This document shows positions 1-9,667 of a DNA stretch of 64,000 nucleotides, piece after piece. A program made the position numbers and the translations under genes. Origin of the DNA: Antarctobacter albus (GTDB lineage Bacteria > Pseudomonadota > Alphaproteobacteria > Rhodobacterales > Rhodobacteraceae). Every line of letters begins with the position of its first letter. Position 1 is the first letter of the stretch. The notes under the pieces were generated by a model. It ran no database searches and was not told the DNA's origin. It was given only the letters and a program-made list of their open reading frames with translations. The DNA lies in contig NZ_FMZI01000021.1 in assembly GCF_900101505.1 (NCBI RefSeq), forward strand, positions 1 to 64,000, in the 5' to 3' direction.

Positions 1-260
1 TCCTCACCGTGCTCGGCCGCCAGACCCGCCATGATCCGGGCGAAGACGCCCCGATCGCTCCACCGCTTCCACCGGTTGTAGAGTGTCTTGTGGGGGCCGT
101 ACTCCCTTGGGGCGTCGCGCCACCGCAAACCGTTGCGATTGATGAAGATAATCCCGCTCAAGACACGCCGGTCGTCGACGCGGGGCTTGCCGTGCGACTT
201 CGGAAAGTAAGGCTCCAGACGCGCCATCTGTGCGTCGCTCAACCAGAAAAGATCAGACAT
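1..260 (-). CDS. IS5-family transposase, N-terminal part (runs off left edge)
   Basis: The reverse strand from 260 down to 1 is an open frame starting MSDLFWLSDAQMARLEPYF. It continues with the Arg/Trp-rich helix-turn-helix region (GLRWRDAPREYGPHKTLYNR) typical of the first reading frame of IS5/IS427-subgroup transposases. Only about 86 codons lie inside the window. The catalytic DDE part would be further left, possibly in a second frame joined by programmed frameshifting as in this subgroup. Whether the element is complete cannot be judged here. Confidence 0.85.
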   Translation of the reverse strand, partial: MSDLFWLSDAQMARLEPYFPKSHGKPRVDDRRVLSGIIFINRNGLRWRDAPREYGPHKTLYNRWKRWSDRGVFARIMAGLAAEHGE

Positions 261-323
261 GATCACCGCTCGTTTTCGAACCGTGAAACATGCCAGTCAG
301 ACCAAATCAATGGGTCCTGACCC
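1..323 (-). mobile_element. Right part of an IS5 (IS427-like) insertion sequence
   Basis: The transposase start lies about 60 bp inside a candidate terminal repeat, GGGTCCTGACCC at 312-323, which is itself palindromic. It is followed by CTAG-like sequence (cctag, 322-326), in keeping with the TA/CTAG target preference of this subgroup. The other end and the second inverted repeat are outside the window, so the boundary at 323 is an estimate. Confidence 0.6.
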
Positions 324-1169
324 TAGGTCGCTCATGATTTTCCGTCCATGTCACACAGCGCTATTAATACCATTGAGTACATGGGTGGGCGCACAGGTTT
401 TGCGCTGTCCATCTTGTGGATTGAATTCGCTATATAATTTTGCCTCCTGAGAGCGGCGAAAAATCAGCGATGTCACAGTGGCCATGCCCGATAGGCCCGC
501 ATCGCTCAAAGCTGTGCCAATTTGTGCCCCTCGTGTGGGCGCCAAAGGCACGGCTGGTTGGCTGTTCGACCGTGTTTGCCGAAGCGGCCTGGCATGCCAC
601 ATTCAGGCCGCTGTTTGCCCTCACGGTTGGCCCGAATGCTCTTCGCTGCGGTGCGCCCGAACGGCTGCTACTATTCTTTGCCGCGCCCGTCATGCCGCGC
701 AGTCATCCGGCCGCTCACCGCCCCCCCCTGTGTAGGTCGTGCCACATCAAAGGGCGCGATCCTAGCTGAATGTCCGCTTCCACGTACTGACAAGGTTCGT
801 TCGCGCTTGCGACTAACTTCCGGAAACCGCCCTTTCCGGCAGTGCTTGGAAAGATGCTGCGCTGCGGAAACTTCAGTGCTTCGATACATGCCGGACGATC
901 AGCGAATGTTCGATTTCCGTTCCATCTCAGCGAACGCGACTCCGGTCGAAGTGCTCAGGCCGCCCTTCCGGAAAGTTATTTGGTTACAGTGCCTTGCAAA
1001 GAATTCACCAAATCAGCGCAGTCATCGGGTCCGGAGAAAATCCGGCTCAGAGAACGGATTTTGGGTCAACAGACGGCGCGGCAGTGTTTAGCCTGTCCGA
1101 CAAACCCCTTTGAAAACACGGGAAAATTCGACCGCCGCCGTATCAAGAGAACGCTTTCGCGAGGGCAAG
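324..1169. other. Gene-poor stretch, no convincing coding sequence
   Basis: This interval of about 850 bp contains several overlapping open frames in different phases, but none has recognisable domains, a good ribosome binding site or a consistent third-position GC bias. An 8-bp inverted repeat (GCGGCCTG / CAGGCCGC, 584-591 and 604-611) is visible. The patchwork next to an insertion sequence looks like eroded mobile DNA. No specific element could be recognised. Confidence 0.5.
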
Positions 1170-1259
1170 TGGCGGAGACGAAGGGATTCGAACCCTCGAG
1201 ACGGTTTCCCGCCTACTCCCTTAGCAGGGGAGCGCCTTCGACCACTCGGCCACGTCTCC
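1170..1259 (-). tRNA. tRNA-Ser (anticodon GCU)
   Basis: The reverse strand folds as a class II tRNA: acceptor GGAGACG/CGTCTCC, a D-arm beginning GTGGCCGAGTGG, an anticodon loop CTGCTAA with anticodon GCT (1223-1225 on the complement), a long variable arm, a T-loop TTCGAAT, and an encoded CCA end. The anticodon and the long variable arm identify serine. Confidence 0.95.
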
Positions 1260-1333
1260 GCCGCCGTGTCTATGCGCGCGAAACGGTGGAAACAAGTCGA
1301 AATTGACAGCCAGACGACAAAACCCGCCGGTCT

Positions 1334-2323
1334 TCATTCCGGGCGACAGATCTCTCCGCGCGTCATGCCAAGAAGTGTCCGCCCCACGAGGCCCGTCACG
1401 ATCACCACCAGCAGCACCAGAAGTCCCGCGCCCATCGCTCCATGCAGGCCTGAGCCGGAAAGCTGTGCGTAGCGCAGACAGGAGATCGTCAGGGCCGCAA
1501 CCGGAAAGCTCAGCGCCCACCACGACAGGGCAAAGGGCGGGCGCATCGCCTGTGCCAGAAGAACCGTCGCAAGGGCACCGAAGGCCAGCCCGCCGTTGAA
1601 CAGCACGCGCGCAAATCCGTCCAGCTCGCCGCCATTGAGCAGGAGCCAGGACAGGAAGGCCACAGAGGGGGGCGCCACGAGGATCGCCAGCGTCGGTTGC
1701 AATCGCCCCGGCAGGGCCGGTTGCGTGACCAGGCGCATCAGCAGGATCGGCAGCAACGCGGCCCAGAAGATCACGCCCGTCGCGAAAAACAGCCAGGACA
1801 GGTCCACGAAACCCAGCGGCACACCGGCCACCGGCACCACCACGTTGCCCACCGCCGGGATGAACCAGGCCGGGTTCACCTGGCCCAGACCGAAGGTCCG
1901 CGGCCCCATCCAGGCCGCGATCACCGCAAGGGCCAGCCCCGCCTGCAGGGCCGCGCCCGCCCCCCAGAGCCAGAGCGCCGCAGCAGGCAACTCGAACCTC
2001 AAGGCTGTGGCCACCAGCATCAAGGATATCGGAATGGCAGGAAAGAAGTTCAGCTTGACCGGGTGCGCCCATTCCTGCGCGATTGCCTCCGGGTGGCGCA
2101 GCGCCTTGAGCGCATAAACCAGCGTCACCGCGACAAGATCCGCCGCAGCCACCGCCAAGGCGAACCGTGACAGCCCCTGCCCCAATCCGAAATACCCCGC
2201 CGCCGCATGCAGCGCCAGCGCGAGGCCGGACAGGCCCATCACGCTGGCAAAGAGGGTGATCGGGAAATGTGCCAACCACTGCTCGGGCATGGATGCGGCG
2301 TGAGGGGTGGATTGATCGGTCAT
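1334..2323 (-). CDS. SLAC1/TehA-family membrane transporter
   Basis: A 329-residue, very hydrophobic protein with about ten predicted transmembrane helices, Ala/Leu-rich throughout, matching the length and pattern of the TehA/SLAC1 anion channel (tellurite resistance/C4-dicarboxylate transporter) family. The start at 2323 (MTDQSTPH) is chosen because GGAGG lies 9 bases upstream; an upstream ATG at 2344 lacks this. A TTGAC-N4-ATCAA box 54 bp before the start suggests FnrL control, so low oxygen may set its expression. The substrate cannot be read from the sequence; anions and tellurite are the family precedents. Confidence 0.8.
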   Translation of the reverse strand: MTDQSTPHAASMPEQWLAHFPITLFASVMGLSGLALALHAAAGYFGLGQGLSRFALAVAAADLVAVTLVYALKALRHPEAIAQEWAHPVKLNFFPAIPISLMLVATALRFELPAAALWLWGAGAALQAGLALAVIAAWMGPRTFGLGQVNPAWFIPAVGNVVVPVAGVPLGFVDLSWLFFATGVIFWAALLPILLMRLVTQPALPGRLQPTLAILVAPPSVAFLSWLLLNGGELDGFARVLFNGGLAFGALATVLLAQAMRPPFALSWWALSFPVAALTISCLRYAQLSGSGLHGAMGAGLLVLLVVIVTGLVGRTLLGMTRGEICRPE

Positions 2324-2376
2324 CGCGGGCCTCCGGGAACACATGGCCCTATTGGAATGTCTGATCCGGCTTCGCG

Positions 2377-2390
2377 TTGACCTGCATCAA
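2377..2390. promoter_or_regulatory. Candidate FnrL/Crp-Fnr box
   Basis: TTGACCTGCATCAA matches the Fnr consensus TTGAT-N4-ATCAA at nine of ten defined positions. It lies 54 bp upstream of the SLAC1/TehA-family start, a sensible distance for an activator. The site is imperfect and the assignment is from motif alone. Confidence 0.5.
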
Positions 2391-2421
2391 ATCCGCCCAA
2401 GCTCAGCGCCATGACAGCACA

Positions 2422-2453
2422 AAGGCCCCCTGCCCGGCGGGGCAGAGGGCCTT
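2422..2453 (-). terminator. Hairpin after ychF
   Basis: On the reverse strand, 14-base arms (AAGGCCCTCTGCCC and GGGCAGGGGGCCTT, one G-U pair) enclose a CGCC loop about 30 bases past the ychF stop. The T-run after it is weak, so this is a probable rather than certain intrinsic terminator. Confidence 0.6.
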
Positions 2454-2481
2454 GGCATCACGTCCAGCCGACCAGGACAGG

Positions 2482-3579
2482 TCAGGTGTTGAAAAGGAAA
2501 TGCAGGACGTCGCCGTCCTTGACCTCGTAGGCCTTGCCCTCGGCGCGCATCTTGCCCGAGTCCTTGGCCCCGGCTTCGCCATTGCAGGAAACATAGTCGT
2601 CAAAGGCGATGGTTTCAGCCCGGATGAAGCCTTTTTCGAAATCGCCGTGAATCACACCCGCCGCCTGCGGCGCCAGCGTACCGCGCTTGATCGTCCAGGC
2701 GCGGGCCTCTTTCGGGCCGACGGTGAAATAGGTCTGCAGGCCCAGCAACTCGTAGCCCGCCTTGATGAGGCGGTCGAGGCCCGCTTCTTCCAGCCCCAGT
2801 TCCTGCAGGAACTCGGCGGCTTCCTCGGCGTCCAGCTGGCTGATCTCTTCCTCGATCTTGGCGGAAATCACCACGTGCGAATTGCCCTGGGCCGCCGCCA
2901 TCTCGCCGACCTTGGCGGACAGGCTGTTGCCCTCGGCCGCGTCGCCCTCGTCAACGTTGCAGACATAAAGCACCGGCTTGGAGGTCAGGAGCTGCAACAT
3001 CCGCCAGGCCTTGGCGTCCTCGTCGTCCACCTCGACCACGCGGGCGGGCTTGCCCTCTTCCAACGCGGCCAGCGCCAGTTTCATCAGGCGTTCCTGCTGA
3101 ACCGCCTCCTTGTCGCCGCCGCGCACCTTGCGCACGATGTTCTGCAGGCGCTTCTCGATGCTTTCCATGTCGGCGATGATAAGCTCTGTCTCGATGGTCT
3201 CGGCATCGGCGACCGGATCGACACGCCCGTCGACATGGGTCACGTCGTCATCCTCGAAACAGCGCAGGACATGGGCGATGGCGTCGACCTCGCGGATGTT
3301 GGCCAGGAATTGGTTGCCCAGGCCTTCGCCCTTGGAGGCGCCTTTGACCAGGCCCGCGATGTCGACAAAGGTCATGCGCGTCGGGATGATCTGGCCCGAC
3401 TTGGCGATCCCCGCCAGCTGCGTCAGCCGCGGGTCCGGCACCGCCACGTCGCCCACGTTGGGCTCGATGGTGCAGAAGGGGAAGTTCGCCGCCTGCGCCG
3501 CGGCCGTCTTGGTCAGCGCATTGAACAGCGTCGACTTGCCCACGTTGGGCAGCCCCACGATTCCCATCCGAAAGCCCAT
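2482..3579 (-). CDS. ychF: Redox-regulated ribosome-associated ATPase YchF
   Basis: A 365-residue Obg-like P-loop protein that starts [17 protein letters not shown]. The G1 loop is at residues 9-16, the G2 region reads [10 protein letters not shown] and the G3 region [14 protein letters not shown]. The G4 motif is NVDE rather than NKxD, the change that makes YchF prefer ATP. A central coiled-coil and a C-terminal TGS-like domain ([14 protein letters not shown]) follow. Length equals the bacterial family norm. The start at 3579 is chosen over 3588 by homology. It is a single-gene unit with its own terminator. Confidence 0.97.
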   Translation of the reverse strand: MGFRMGIVGLPNVGKSTLFNALTKTAAAQAANFPFCTIEPNVGDVAVPDPRLTQLAGIAKSGQIIPTRMTFVDIAGLVKGASKGEGLGNQFLANIREVDAIAHVLRCFEDDDVTHVDGRVDPVADAETIETELIIADMESIEKRLQNIVRKVRGGDKEAVQQERLMKLALAALEEGKPARVVEVDDEDAKAWRMLQLLTSKPVLYVCNVDEGDAAEGNSLSAKVGEMAAAQGNSHVVISAKIEEEISQLDAEEAAEFLQELGLEEAGLDRLIKAGYELLGLQTYFTVGPKEARAWTIKRGTLAPQAAGVIHGDFEKGFIRAETIAFDDYVSCNGEAGAKDSGKMRAEGKAYEVKDGDVLHFLFNT

Positions 3580-3662
3580 CAGGCACACTCCATCTTGAAT
3601 GACGGGCCGCTTCTAGTCGGGCAACCCCCTGCGTGCAAGCGGCGAGGCGCCCCCTGAGACGC

Positions 3663-3690
3663 AAAACCCCTCTTCCCGGGGGAAGAGGGG
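3663..3690 (-). terminator. Intrinsic terminator after DUF805 gene
   Basis: A perfect 11-bp stem (CCCCTCTTCCC / GGGAAGAGGGG, two-base loop) is followed on the reverse strand by TTTT, about 30 bases after the stop codon at 3720. This is a standard Rho-independent terminator. Confidence 0.85.
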
Positions 3691-3719
3691 TGCGTGCGTG
3701 CCTTGAACTGACGAGGGGA

Positions 3720-4100
3720 TCAGCCGAAGCGGTTCGGACCCGGGGTTGGCTTCTGGATGAAGAAGTAGATCAGCACGAAGAACCCGATGACCGGGATCAG
3801 GCCGATCAGCAGCCACCAGCCGGACTTGTCGATGTCGTGCAGGCGGCGGACGCCGATCGCGATGCCCGGGATCAGGGTCGCCAGCGAAAAGATGGTGCCC
3901 AGCACCATGATGCCCAGCATGCCGTCGATAAGGCCCAGAACGAAGGAGATGATGATGATGGCCAGGAAGGCCCACCAGTATTCACCGCGGTTCGAACGCC
4001 CTTCGAACTTGATGTAATTGGTAAAGAAAAGCTTGACCGCTTCTCCCATCCCGACCTGGCGGTCATAACCGCCGGCGCCTGCGTCCATTGTATGGGCCAT
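3720..4100 (-). CDS. DUF805 small inner-membrane protein
   Basis: A 126-residue protein with a short soluble N-terminus, then the DUF805 pattern: an aromatic F-x-N-Y-x-x-F-x-G-R-x-x-R-x-E-Y-W segment, several hydrophobic helices, a conserved RRLHDIDKSGWW motif and a final hydrophobic helix. The start at 4100 is supported by AGGAG about 9 bases upstream; a longer frame to 4172 has no such support. The family is membrane-embedded and of unknown function (YhaH-like). It stands alone with a strong terminator. Confidence 0.9.
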   Translation of the reverse strand: MAHTMDAGAGGYDRQVGMGEAVKLFFTNYIKFEGRSNRGEYWWAFLAIIIISFVLGLIDGMLGIMVLGTIFSLATLIPGIAIGVRRLHDIDKSGWWLLIGLIPVIGFFVLIYFFIQKPTPGPNRFG

Positions 4101-4237
4101 AATCTGTGTCTCCTGAAAACTGTCCGTGGTCCCTGAGTGGCCCGGATGGTGTCCCCGATCCGGTAGGCGCAATTAACCACCGGACATGCACTCCCTCAAT
4201 GGTGGAATACCCCCAGTCACCCGAAAAGCGTGCCAGA

Positions 4238-5608
4238 TCAGGTGTCTGCCGTTTGCCGCGTCAGAATCGCGGGGCTGTGCATCCAGAACCGCCACATCAG
4301 CAGCCCCGCCGCCGCCGCAAGGCCCACGACCAGCCCGAACCAGATGCCCTCGCCGCCCCAGCCCAGGCCAATACCGAAAGCCCAGGCGCAGGGCATCCCG
4401 ATGCCCCAATAGGCGATCCCCGCCATAATCATCGGCACGCGCGTGTCCTGCAGTCCGCGCAACAGGCCGATGTGGATCACTTGGGTCGCGTCGACGACCT
4501 GGAACAGCGCGGCCATCAGCAACAGCCCCCGCCCCGTGGCGATGATCGCGTCCCGCTGGGGATCGTGCGGATCGACAAAGAGGCTCATCAGCGTTTCGGG
4601 CAACGCGACAAAGACCGTCACGGTCAGCGCCGCCGCCACCGCGCCCAGCACCGCAACCACCCGCGCCCCGCGCAGCATGTGTTCCAGGTCACCCCGGCCC
4701 AGCGCGTTGCCCGCGCGCACCGTGGCGGCATTGGACAGGCCCAGCTGCACCATGAAGGCCGCCGTCGAGATCTGCAGCGCCACGCCATGCGCCGCCAGCG
4801 GAATCGTGCCCAGCCACCCCATCAGGACGGCGGTGGCCGCAAACAGCGCGACCTCGGCCAGGGTCGTCAGCCCGATGGGCCAGCCAAGGTGAAAGACCTG
4901 GGCGAACATCTCCCAGTCCGGGCGCCAGAAGCGCACCATCAGTTCATGTTCCGGCAGCTTGATCAGCGCATAGGCCGCCACCAGCACCAGCGAGATCACA
5001 TGCACCGTGACAGAGGCGATGGCCGCCCCGGAAATCCCCAGTTCGGGCGCCCCCCAGTTGCCAAAGATCAGCGCGTAGTTGGCCAGCGCATTGGCGCCCG
5101 CGGCGGCCAGCGTGATCCAGAGCACCACGCGCGTATGTTCCAATCCGGCCAGGTAGTTCTTGAACACCATGACGCCAAGCGCCGGCAAAAGCCCGATGGA
5201 CGCGATGCGCAGGTAGGTCTGCGCCAGCGCCGCCACCTCGGACGTCTGGCCCATGCCGCGCAGGAGCGGTCCCGAGAACCAGAACAACGGCAGAGTGACG
5301 AAGAAATAAAGGATCGACAGCCACAACGCCATGCGCGTCGCCCGCCGCACCAGCACCTCGTCCTCCTGCGCGGCATAGCGCGCCACCATCGGCATGATCG
5401 CCCAGGCAAAGCCCGACCCGAACAGGAAGACCGTGAAGAAGAACGATCCCGCCAAGGTCAGCGCCGCCAGTTCCGGCACGCCGTACCAGCCGATCATGAT
5501 CGTGTCGGTCAGGCCGATGGCATATTGCGCCAGGTGCCCGCCGATCAGCGGCAGGCCAAGGCGCAGGATGGCGCGCCTGTGCTCGGTGTAGGACATGGGC
5601 TTGGTCAT
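4238..5608 (-). CDS. MATE-family multidrug efflux protein (NorM-like)
   Basis: A 456-residue protein with about twelve transmembrane helices in two homologous halves. It begins with the MATE signature region (LRLGLPLIGGHLAQYAIGLT followed by DTIMIGWYG). This family exports cationic drugs or dyes in exchange for Na+ or H+. The start may be 5608 or 5596: GGAG lies only 1 base before the first ATG, so the second (MSYTEHRR) is also plausible. It is unrelated in operon terms to the second MATE gene at 22708-24030. Confidence 0.9.
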   Translation of the reverse strand: MTKPMSYTEHRRAILRLGLPLIGGHLAQYAIGLTDTIMIGWYGVPELAALTLAGSFFFTVFLFGSGFAWAIMPMVARYAAQEDEVLVRRATRMALWLSILYFFVTLPLFWFSGPLLRGMGQTSEVAALAQTYLRIASIGLLPALGVMVFKNYLAGLEHTRVVLWITLAAAGANALANYALIFGNWGAPELGISGAAIASVTVHVISLVLVAAYALIKLPEHELMVRFWRPDWEMFAQVFHLGWPIGLTTLAEVALFAATAVLMGWLGTIPLAAHGVALQISTAAFMVQLGLSNAATVRAGNALGRGDLEHMLRGARVVAVLGAVAAALTVTVFVALPETLMSLFVDPHDPQRDAIIATGRGLLLMAALFQVVDATQVIHIGLLRGLQDTRVPMIMAGIAYWGIGMPCAWAFGIGLGWGGEGIWFGLVVGLAAAAGLLMWRFWMHSPAILTRQTADT

Positions 5609-5710
5609 GCTCCGCCCATAGTGCCGGCCTCCGCCGGAGGCAAGGGCGCGGGGTGCGCAACTTGCCGACCTGTGCTAGGCTGTTCACAGGCGCCTTGATG
5701 GAGCTTTCCA

Positions 5711-6352
5711 ATGGCCGACCCCGTTGATCTTGACCGGCTTTTGCCGGACGCTCGTGCATTCCTTTCGGAACTTGCGGACAACAATGACCGTGACTGGTTC
5801 CGGGACAACAAGGCGCGCTACGACAGCCAGCTCAAGCGTCCGTCGGAAAAATTGCTTGCGCGGATTTCTGCCTGGCTGGGAGAGACCCGGGGCACACCGC
5901 CCCGGACCAAGCTGTTCCGCCCGCACCGCGACGTGCGCTTTTCCGAGGACAAGACCCCCTATCACACCCATCTGCACATGATGTGGTCCCTGCCGGACGG
6001 GCGGGTCTGGATGCTGGGGATCTCGCCAGACTATGCCACGCTGGGCGCCGGGCTGATGCAATTCGAACCCGCCCAGCTTGACCGCTGGCGCGAGGCGGTG
6101 GCCTCGGACCGGGGGACGGACCTGGCCGCGCTGGTGGCGGAGGCAGGATGGCGCGTCGATCCGCCGTCGTTGCAGCGGGTCCCCGCCCCCTACCCCGCCG
6201 ATCACCCGCGCGAGGACATGCTGCGGTGCAAGGGCTACGTCGCCTGGCGCGACGACCTCGACGAGGCGCTGGCCGCGGATCCCGCCGCCAGCATCAGGGA
6301 GGTCATCACCGAGTTCGCCCCGCTGATGGACTGGCTGGGCGAGATCGCCTGA
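5711..6352 (+). CDS. DUF2461 (TIGR02453) family protein
   Basis: A 213-residue soluble protein. It has the DUF2461 hallmarks: an early F-L-x-x-L-x-x-N-N-x-R-x-W-F segment, then RDVRFSEDKTPYHTH, then GxGLxxF around the middle. The function is not established; members occur in many proteobacteria as single genes. AGCTTTCCA before the ATG gives only a weak ribosome binding site. Its stop is three bases from the stop of the convergent PPK2 gene. Confidence 0.88.
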   Translation: MADPVDLDRLLPDARAFLSELADNNDRDWFRDNKARYDSQLKRPSEKLLARISAWLGETRGTPPRTKLFRPHRDVRFSEDKTPYHTHLHMMWSLPDGRVWMLGISPDYATLGAGLMQFEPAQLDRWREAVASDRGTDLAALVAEAGWRVDPPSLQRVPAPYPADHPREDMLRCKGYVAWRDDLDEALAADPAASIREVITEFAPLMDWLGEIA

Positions 6353-6355
6353 GCC

Positions 6356-7363
6356 TCAGGTCCGGCGCGTGTCCGGGTGCAGCATCTTGCCAAGGATGTG
6401 ATCCGACCGATGGATCACATGCCCGGCTCCGCCCACGATCAGCGGATCGGGCGCGCGGACGATCCTGTGATCCTTGTCCGGGTAATCCAGCGTCGACAGG
6501 AAATGCCGCATGCAGTTCAGCCGCGCGCGCTTCTTGTCGTCCGACTTGATCACCGTCCAGGGCGCATCGGCGGTATCGGTGTAAAAGAACATCGCCTCCT
6601 TGGCCTCGGTGTAATCGTCCCACTTGTCCAGGCTGGCCTTGTCGATGGGCGACAGCTTCCACTGTTTCAGAGGATCGGTCTCGCGGCTCTGGAACCGGGC
6701 CAGCTGCTCTTCCTGCGTGACCGAGAACCAGTACTTGTACATCCGGATGCCCGACCGCACCAGCATCTGCTCGAGATCCGGGGTCTGGCGCATGAATTCC
6801 AGGTAGTCGTTCGGCTCGCAAAAGCCCATGACCCGCTCGACGCCCGCGCGGTTGTACCAGGACCGGTCATACAGAACGATCTCGCCAGCGGTGGGCAGGT
6901 GCTCGATGTAGCGCTGGAAATACCACTGGCCGCGCTCCTGCTCCGTCGGCTTGTTCAGCGCCACGACACGCGCGCTGCGCGGGTTCAGGTGTTCGGTGAA
7001 CCGCTTGATCGTCCCGCCCTTGCCGGCAGCGTCGCGGCCCTCGAACAGCAGCACGAATTTCTGCCCGGTCTCCTGCGCCCAGAGCTGCACCTTCAGCAAT
7101 TCGGCCTGCAGACGCGCCTTGTCCCGCTCATAGGCGCGGCGCGACACCTTCTTGTCATAGGGATATTCGCCGGTCTCGAAGGCGCGGCGGATTTCATCCG
7201 GGGTCGGATGATGGCGCTCTGCCCGCGCGGGCAGCGGCACGGCGACCGGTTCGGCGGCGGGAACTTCGGCTTCGACGACAGGCTCGGGCTCGGGCGCGGC
7301 AACGGCATCGACGGCATCGGCAACAATCTGGTCTTCGGCGGGAGCGGTCTGGGATGGCGGCAT
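6356..7363 (-). CDS. ppk2: Polyphosphate kinase 2 family protein
   Basis: A 335-residue protein with an Ala/Pro/Glu-rich 50-residue N-terminal extension followed by the PPK2 core. Walker A is FEGRDAAGKGGT (residues 108-119) and Walker B is VLYDRSWYNRAGVE. The lid Arg residues are also present. These enzymes transfer phosphate between polyphosphate and nucleoside di- or monophosphates. With a single PPK2 domain it is probably a polyP:NDP kinase (class I), though the class is an inference. AGGAGA six bases before the ATG fixes the start. Confidence 0.95.
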   Translation of the reverse strand: MPPSQTAPAEDQIVADAVDAVAAPEPEPVVEAEVPAAEPVAVPLPARAERHHPTPDEIRRAFETGEYPYDKKVSRRAYERDKARLQAELLKVQLWAQETGQKFVLLFEGRDAAGKGGTIKRFTEHLNPRSARVVALNKPTEQERGQWYFQRYIEHLPTAGEIVLYDRSWYNRAGVERVMGFCEPNDYLEFMRQTPDLEQMLVRSGIRMYKYWFSVTQEEQLARFQSRETDPLKQWKLSPIDKASLDKWDDYTEAKEAMFFYTDTADAPWTVIKSDDKKRARLNCMRHFLSTLDYPDKDHRIVRAPDPLIVGGAGHVIHRSDHILGKMLHPDTRRT

Positions 7364-7529
7364 GGGGTCTCCTTTACGTCATGGCCCCATCATCGCATGA
7401 CCCCGACCAACCCGCCTTGCGACACGTCAAGAAACCGTCACGAAAGCTTCACCTTTTTCCATTTTCCGGGCGCCATTGATTTTCCCCCGCACATCCGGCA
7501 AGAGGCAAAAGCCTTGCAGGGAGTGAGCC

Positions 7530-8321
7530 ATGACACGCATCGATTCCACCTTCGCCCGGTTGCAAGCCGAGGGACGGAAAGCCTTTGTCGCCTATATCAT
7601 GGCGGGCGATCCCGACATCGAGACATCGCTGGCGGTGATGAAAGGCCTGCCATCGGCAGGTGTCGACGTGATCGAACTGGGCCTGCCCTTTACCGATCCG
7701 ATGGCCGATGGCCCGACGATCCAGCTTGCCGGTCAGCGTGCGCTGGAAGGCGGGATGACGCTGGACAAGACCCTGCAGATGGTGCGCGACTTCCGCGCCG
7801 GGGACAATGACACCCCGATCGTGCTGATGGGCTATTACAACCCGATCTACTCGCGCGGGGTCGACACCTTCCTGGCGCAGGCCAATGAGGCCGGGATCGA
7901 CGGGCTGATCATCGTCGACCTGCCGCCCGAGGAAGATGACGAGCTCTGCATTCCCGCGCAGAAGGCCGGGCTGAACTTCATCCGCCTGGCCACGCCCACC
8001 ACCGATGACCGGCGCCTGCCCAAGGTGCTGCAGAACACCAGTGGCTTTGTCTACTACGTCTCGATCACCGGGATCACCGGCGCGGCGGCAGCCGAGGCCA
8101 CGGATGTCGGCCCCGAGGTCGCGCGCATCAAGGCCAAGACGGACCTGCCGGTGATCGTCGGCTTCGGCATCCGCACGCCCGAGACCAGCCAGGCCATCGC
8201 CTCGGTCGCGGACGGCTGTGTCGTGGGCTCGGCCATCGTGGGCGAACTGGCCTCCGGCAAGCCGGTCGAAGAGGTCCTGTCCTTCGTGTCGGGCCTCGCC
8301 GGCGGCGCTCACTCTGCCTGA
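7530..8321 (+). CDS. trpA: Tryptophan synthase alpha subunit
   Basis: A 263-residue TIM-barrel protein. The catalytic residues are exactly placed: Glu49 ([11 protein letters not shown]) and Asp60 (MADGP). It cleaves indole-3-glycerol phosphate to indole and glyceraldehyde 3-phosphate and passes indole to TrpB. The ribosome binding site GGGAGTG precedes the ATG at 7530. Its partner trpB is about 13 kb away on the other strand, so the two are not co-transcribed. The 3' end overlaps the convergent kinase gene by 13 bases. Confidence 0.97.
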   Translation: MTRIDSTFARLQAEGRKAFVAYIMAGDPDIETSLAVMKGLPSAGVDVIELGLPFTDPMADGPTIQLAGQRALEGGMTLDKTLQMVRDFRAGDNDTPIVLMGYYNPIYSRGVDTFLAQANEAGIDGLIIVDLPPEEDDELCIPAQKAGLNFIRLATPTTDDRRLPKVLQNTSGFVYYVSITGITGAAAAEATDVGPEVARIKAKTDLPVIVGFGIRTPETSQAIASVADGCVVGSAIVGELASGKPVEEVLSFVSGLAGGAHSA

Positions 8322-9664
8322 GCCAGCAACAGCCGGGCCATGACCGCGATCAGCTCTTCGCGGCGGACCGGCTTGGCCACATGGGCATCCACCCCCTGCC
8401 GCAGGTAGCTGGACACTTGGTGCGTCATGGCATTGGCGGTCAGGGCGATGATCGGCACGGTGCGCAGCTCGCGCGCCGCCTCGACTTCGCGGATCATGGC
8501 CGCCGCCTCCAGCCCGTTCATGACCGGCATGTTCACATCCATCAGGATCAGGTCATAGCCTTCGGCAAAATGTGCCTCGACCGCCTCTGCCCCGTCGTCC
8601 ACCATGTCGATCCGCAGCGGGTAGCGCCGCAGAAGCAGGCGCAACACGCGCTGGTTGGTTTCGCTGTCCTCGGCCACCAGCACGCGCCAGTCCCGCGCCA
8701 TCAGCACCGCCTCCGCCGCCGACGACGAGGTATCGACAGAGCGTGACCGCGGCCGCGCGTCGCGCACGGTCACCCGCGCGATGAAACACGCCCCGCCCCC
8801 GGGGGCGGGCTCATACAGCAGGTCACCGCCGAGCAGCCGGCAGATGCGCCTCGAAATCGTAAGGCCCAGCCCGGTGCCACCGAACTTGCGCGTGATCGAG
8901 GCGTCCGTTTGGGTAAATGCCTCGAACAGGCGGTCGCGCTTTTCGGGCGGCACGCCGGGGCCGGTGTCGCGCACCGCTATCTCAAGCACCTCGCCCTTGC
9001 GTCGCAGGTCGATATAGATCCCGCCCGTGGCGGTGAACTTGAGCGCATTGGACACCAGGTTGTTGATCACCTGACGCAGGCGCGTCGGGTCGCTGCTGAA
9101 CCAGCCCCGCGCCCGCGCATCCTGGCGCACCCGCAATTGCAGATCCTTGGCTTCGGCGCGTGGCTCGTGGACCTGCCGGACCTCGTGGCACAGCGCATCC
9201 AGGTCGAAATCGCGCTCTTCCATCTCCATCTTGTCGGCTTCGATCTTGGACAGGTCCAGCAGATCGTTCAGCAGTTCCAGCAATGACAGCCCGCAGGACT
9301 GGATGATCTCCGCCATCTCGCGCTGTTCACCCTGCAGTTCCTCGCTTTCCACGAGGGCCGTGGCCATGCCGAGAACGCCGTTCAGGGGGGTTCGGATCTC
9401 GTGGCTGATCATGGCCAGGAACCCGCTCTTGGCGGCGCTGGCGCTTTCCGCCGCGGTCTTGGCCTGTTCCAGTTCCCGGGTCCGGTCCTGAACCGCCTCT
9501 TCCAGCGCGGCGGCCTGGGCCTGCAGTGCCGCGTTGGCCTCGAACAGGGCGCGGCTCTTGCCTTCCAGCAGGCGCTCGGCCTCCTTGCGCGCGGCGCGTT
9601 CGCGGTCATAGCGCCGGCGCAGGACCCTGCCGTCATCCGGCGCGCTGATTGCAGGAGAGCCCAT
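8309..9664 (-). CDS. Soluble hybrid histidine kinase paired with H-NOX
   Basis: A 451-residue cytoplasmic protein with no membrane segment. It has an N-terminal coiled coil (residues 15-80), a HisKA dimerisation domain with phospho-His88 in [10 protein letters not shown], and a HATPase domain with N box near 201-206 and G boxes DTGPG and GGTGLGL. The C-terminal receiver has phospho-Asp376 (LILMDVNMP). It starts 3 bases after the H-NOX stop, so the two are co-transcribed. By precedent with H-NOX-associated kinases (HnoK type), NO-bound H-NOX would control its autophosphorylation. No separate output regulator is seen in the window. Confidence 0.92.
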   Translation of the reverse strand: MGSPAISAPDDGRVLRRRYDRERAARKEAERLLEGKSRALFEANAALQAQAAALEEAVQDRTRELEQAKTAAESASAAKSGFLAMISHEIRTPLNGVLGMATALVESEELQGEQREMAEIIQSCGLSLLELLNDLLDLSKIEADKMEMEERDFDLDALCHEVRQVHEPRAEAKDLQLRVRQDARARGWFSSDPTRLRQVINNLVSNALKFTATGGIYIDLRRKGEVLEIAVRDTGPGVPPEKRDRLFEAFTQTDASITRKFGGTGLGLTISRRICRLLGGDLLYEPAPGGGACFIARVTVRDARPRSRSVDTSSSAAEAVLMARDWRVLVAEDSETNQRVLRLLLRRYPLRIDMVDDGAEAVEAHFAEGYDLILMDVNMPVMNGLEAAAMIREVEAARELRTVPIIALTANAMTHQVSSYLRQGVDAHVAKPVRREELIAVMARLLLAQAE

Positions 9665-9667
9665 GCC

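Noticed and set aside
522-1091. 189-codon + frame beside the IS end
   Set aside because: No ribosome binding site, no recognisable domain and composition like the surrounding non-coding DNA.
4106-5698. 530-codon frame on the + strand
   Set aside because: Antisense to the MATE gene; Arg/Gln/His-rich low-complexity product.
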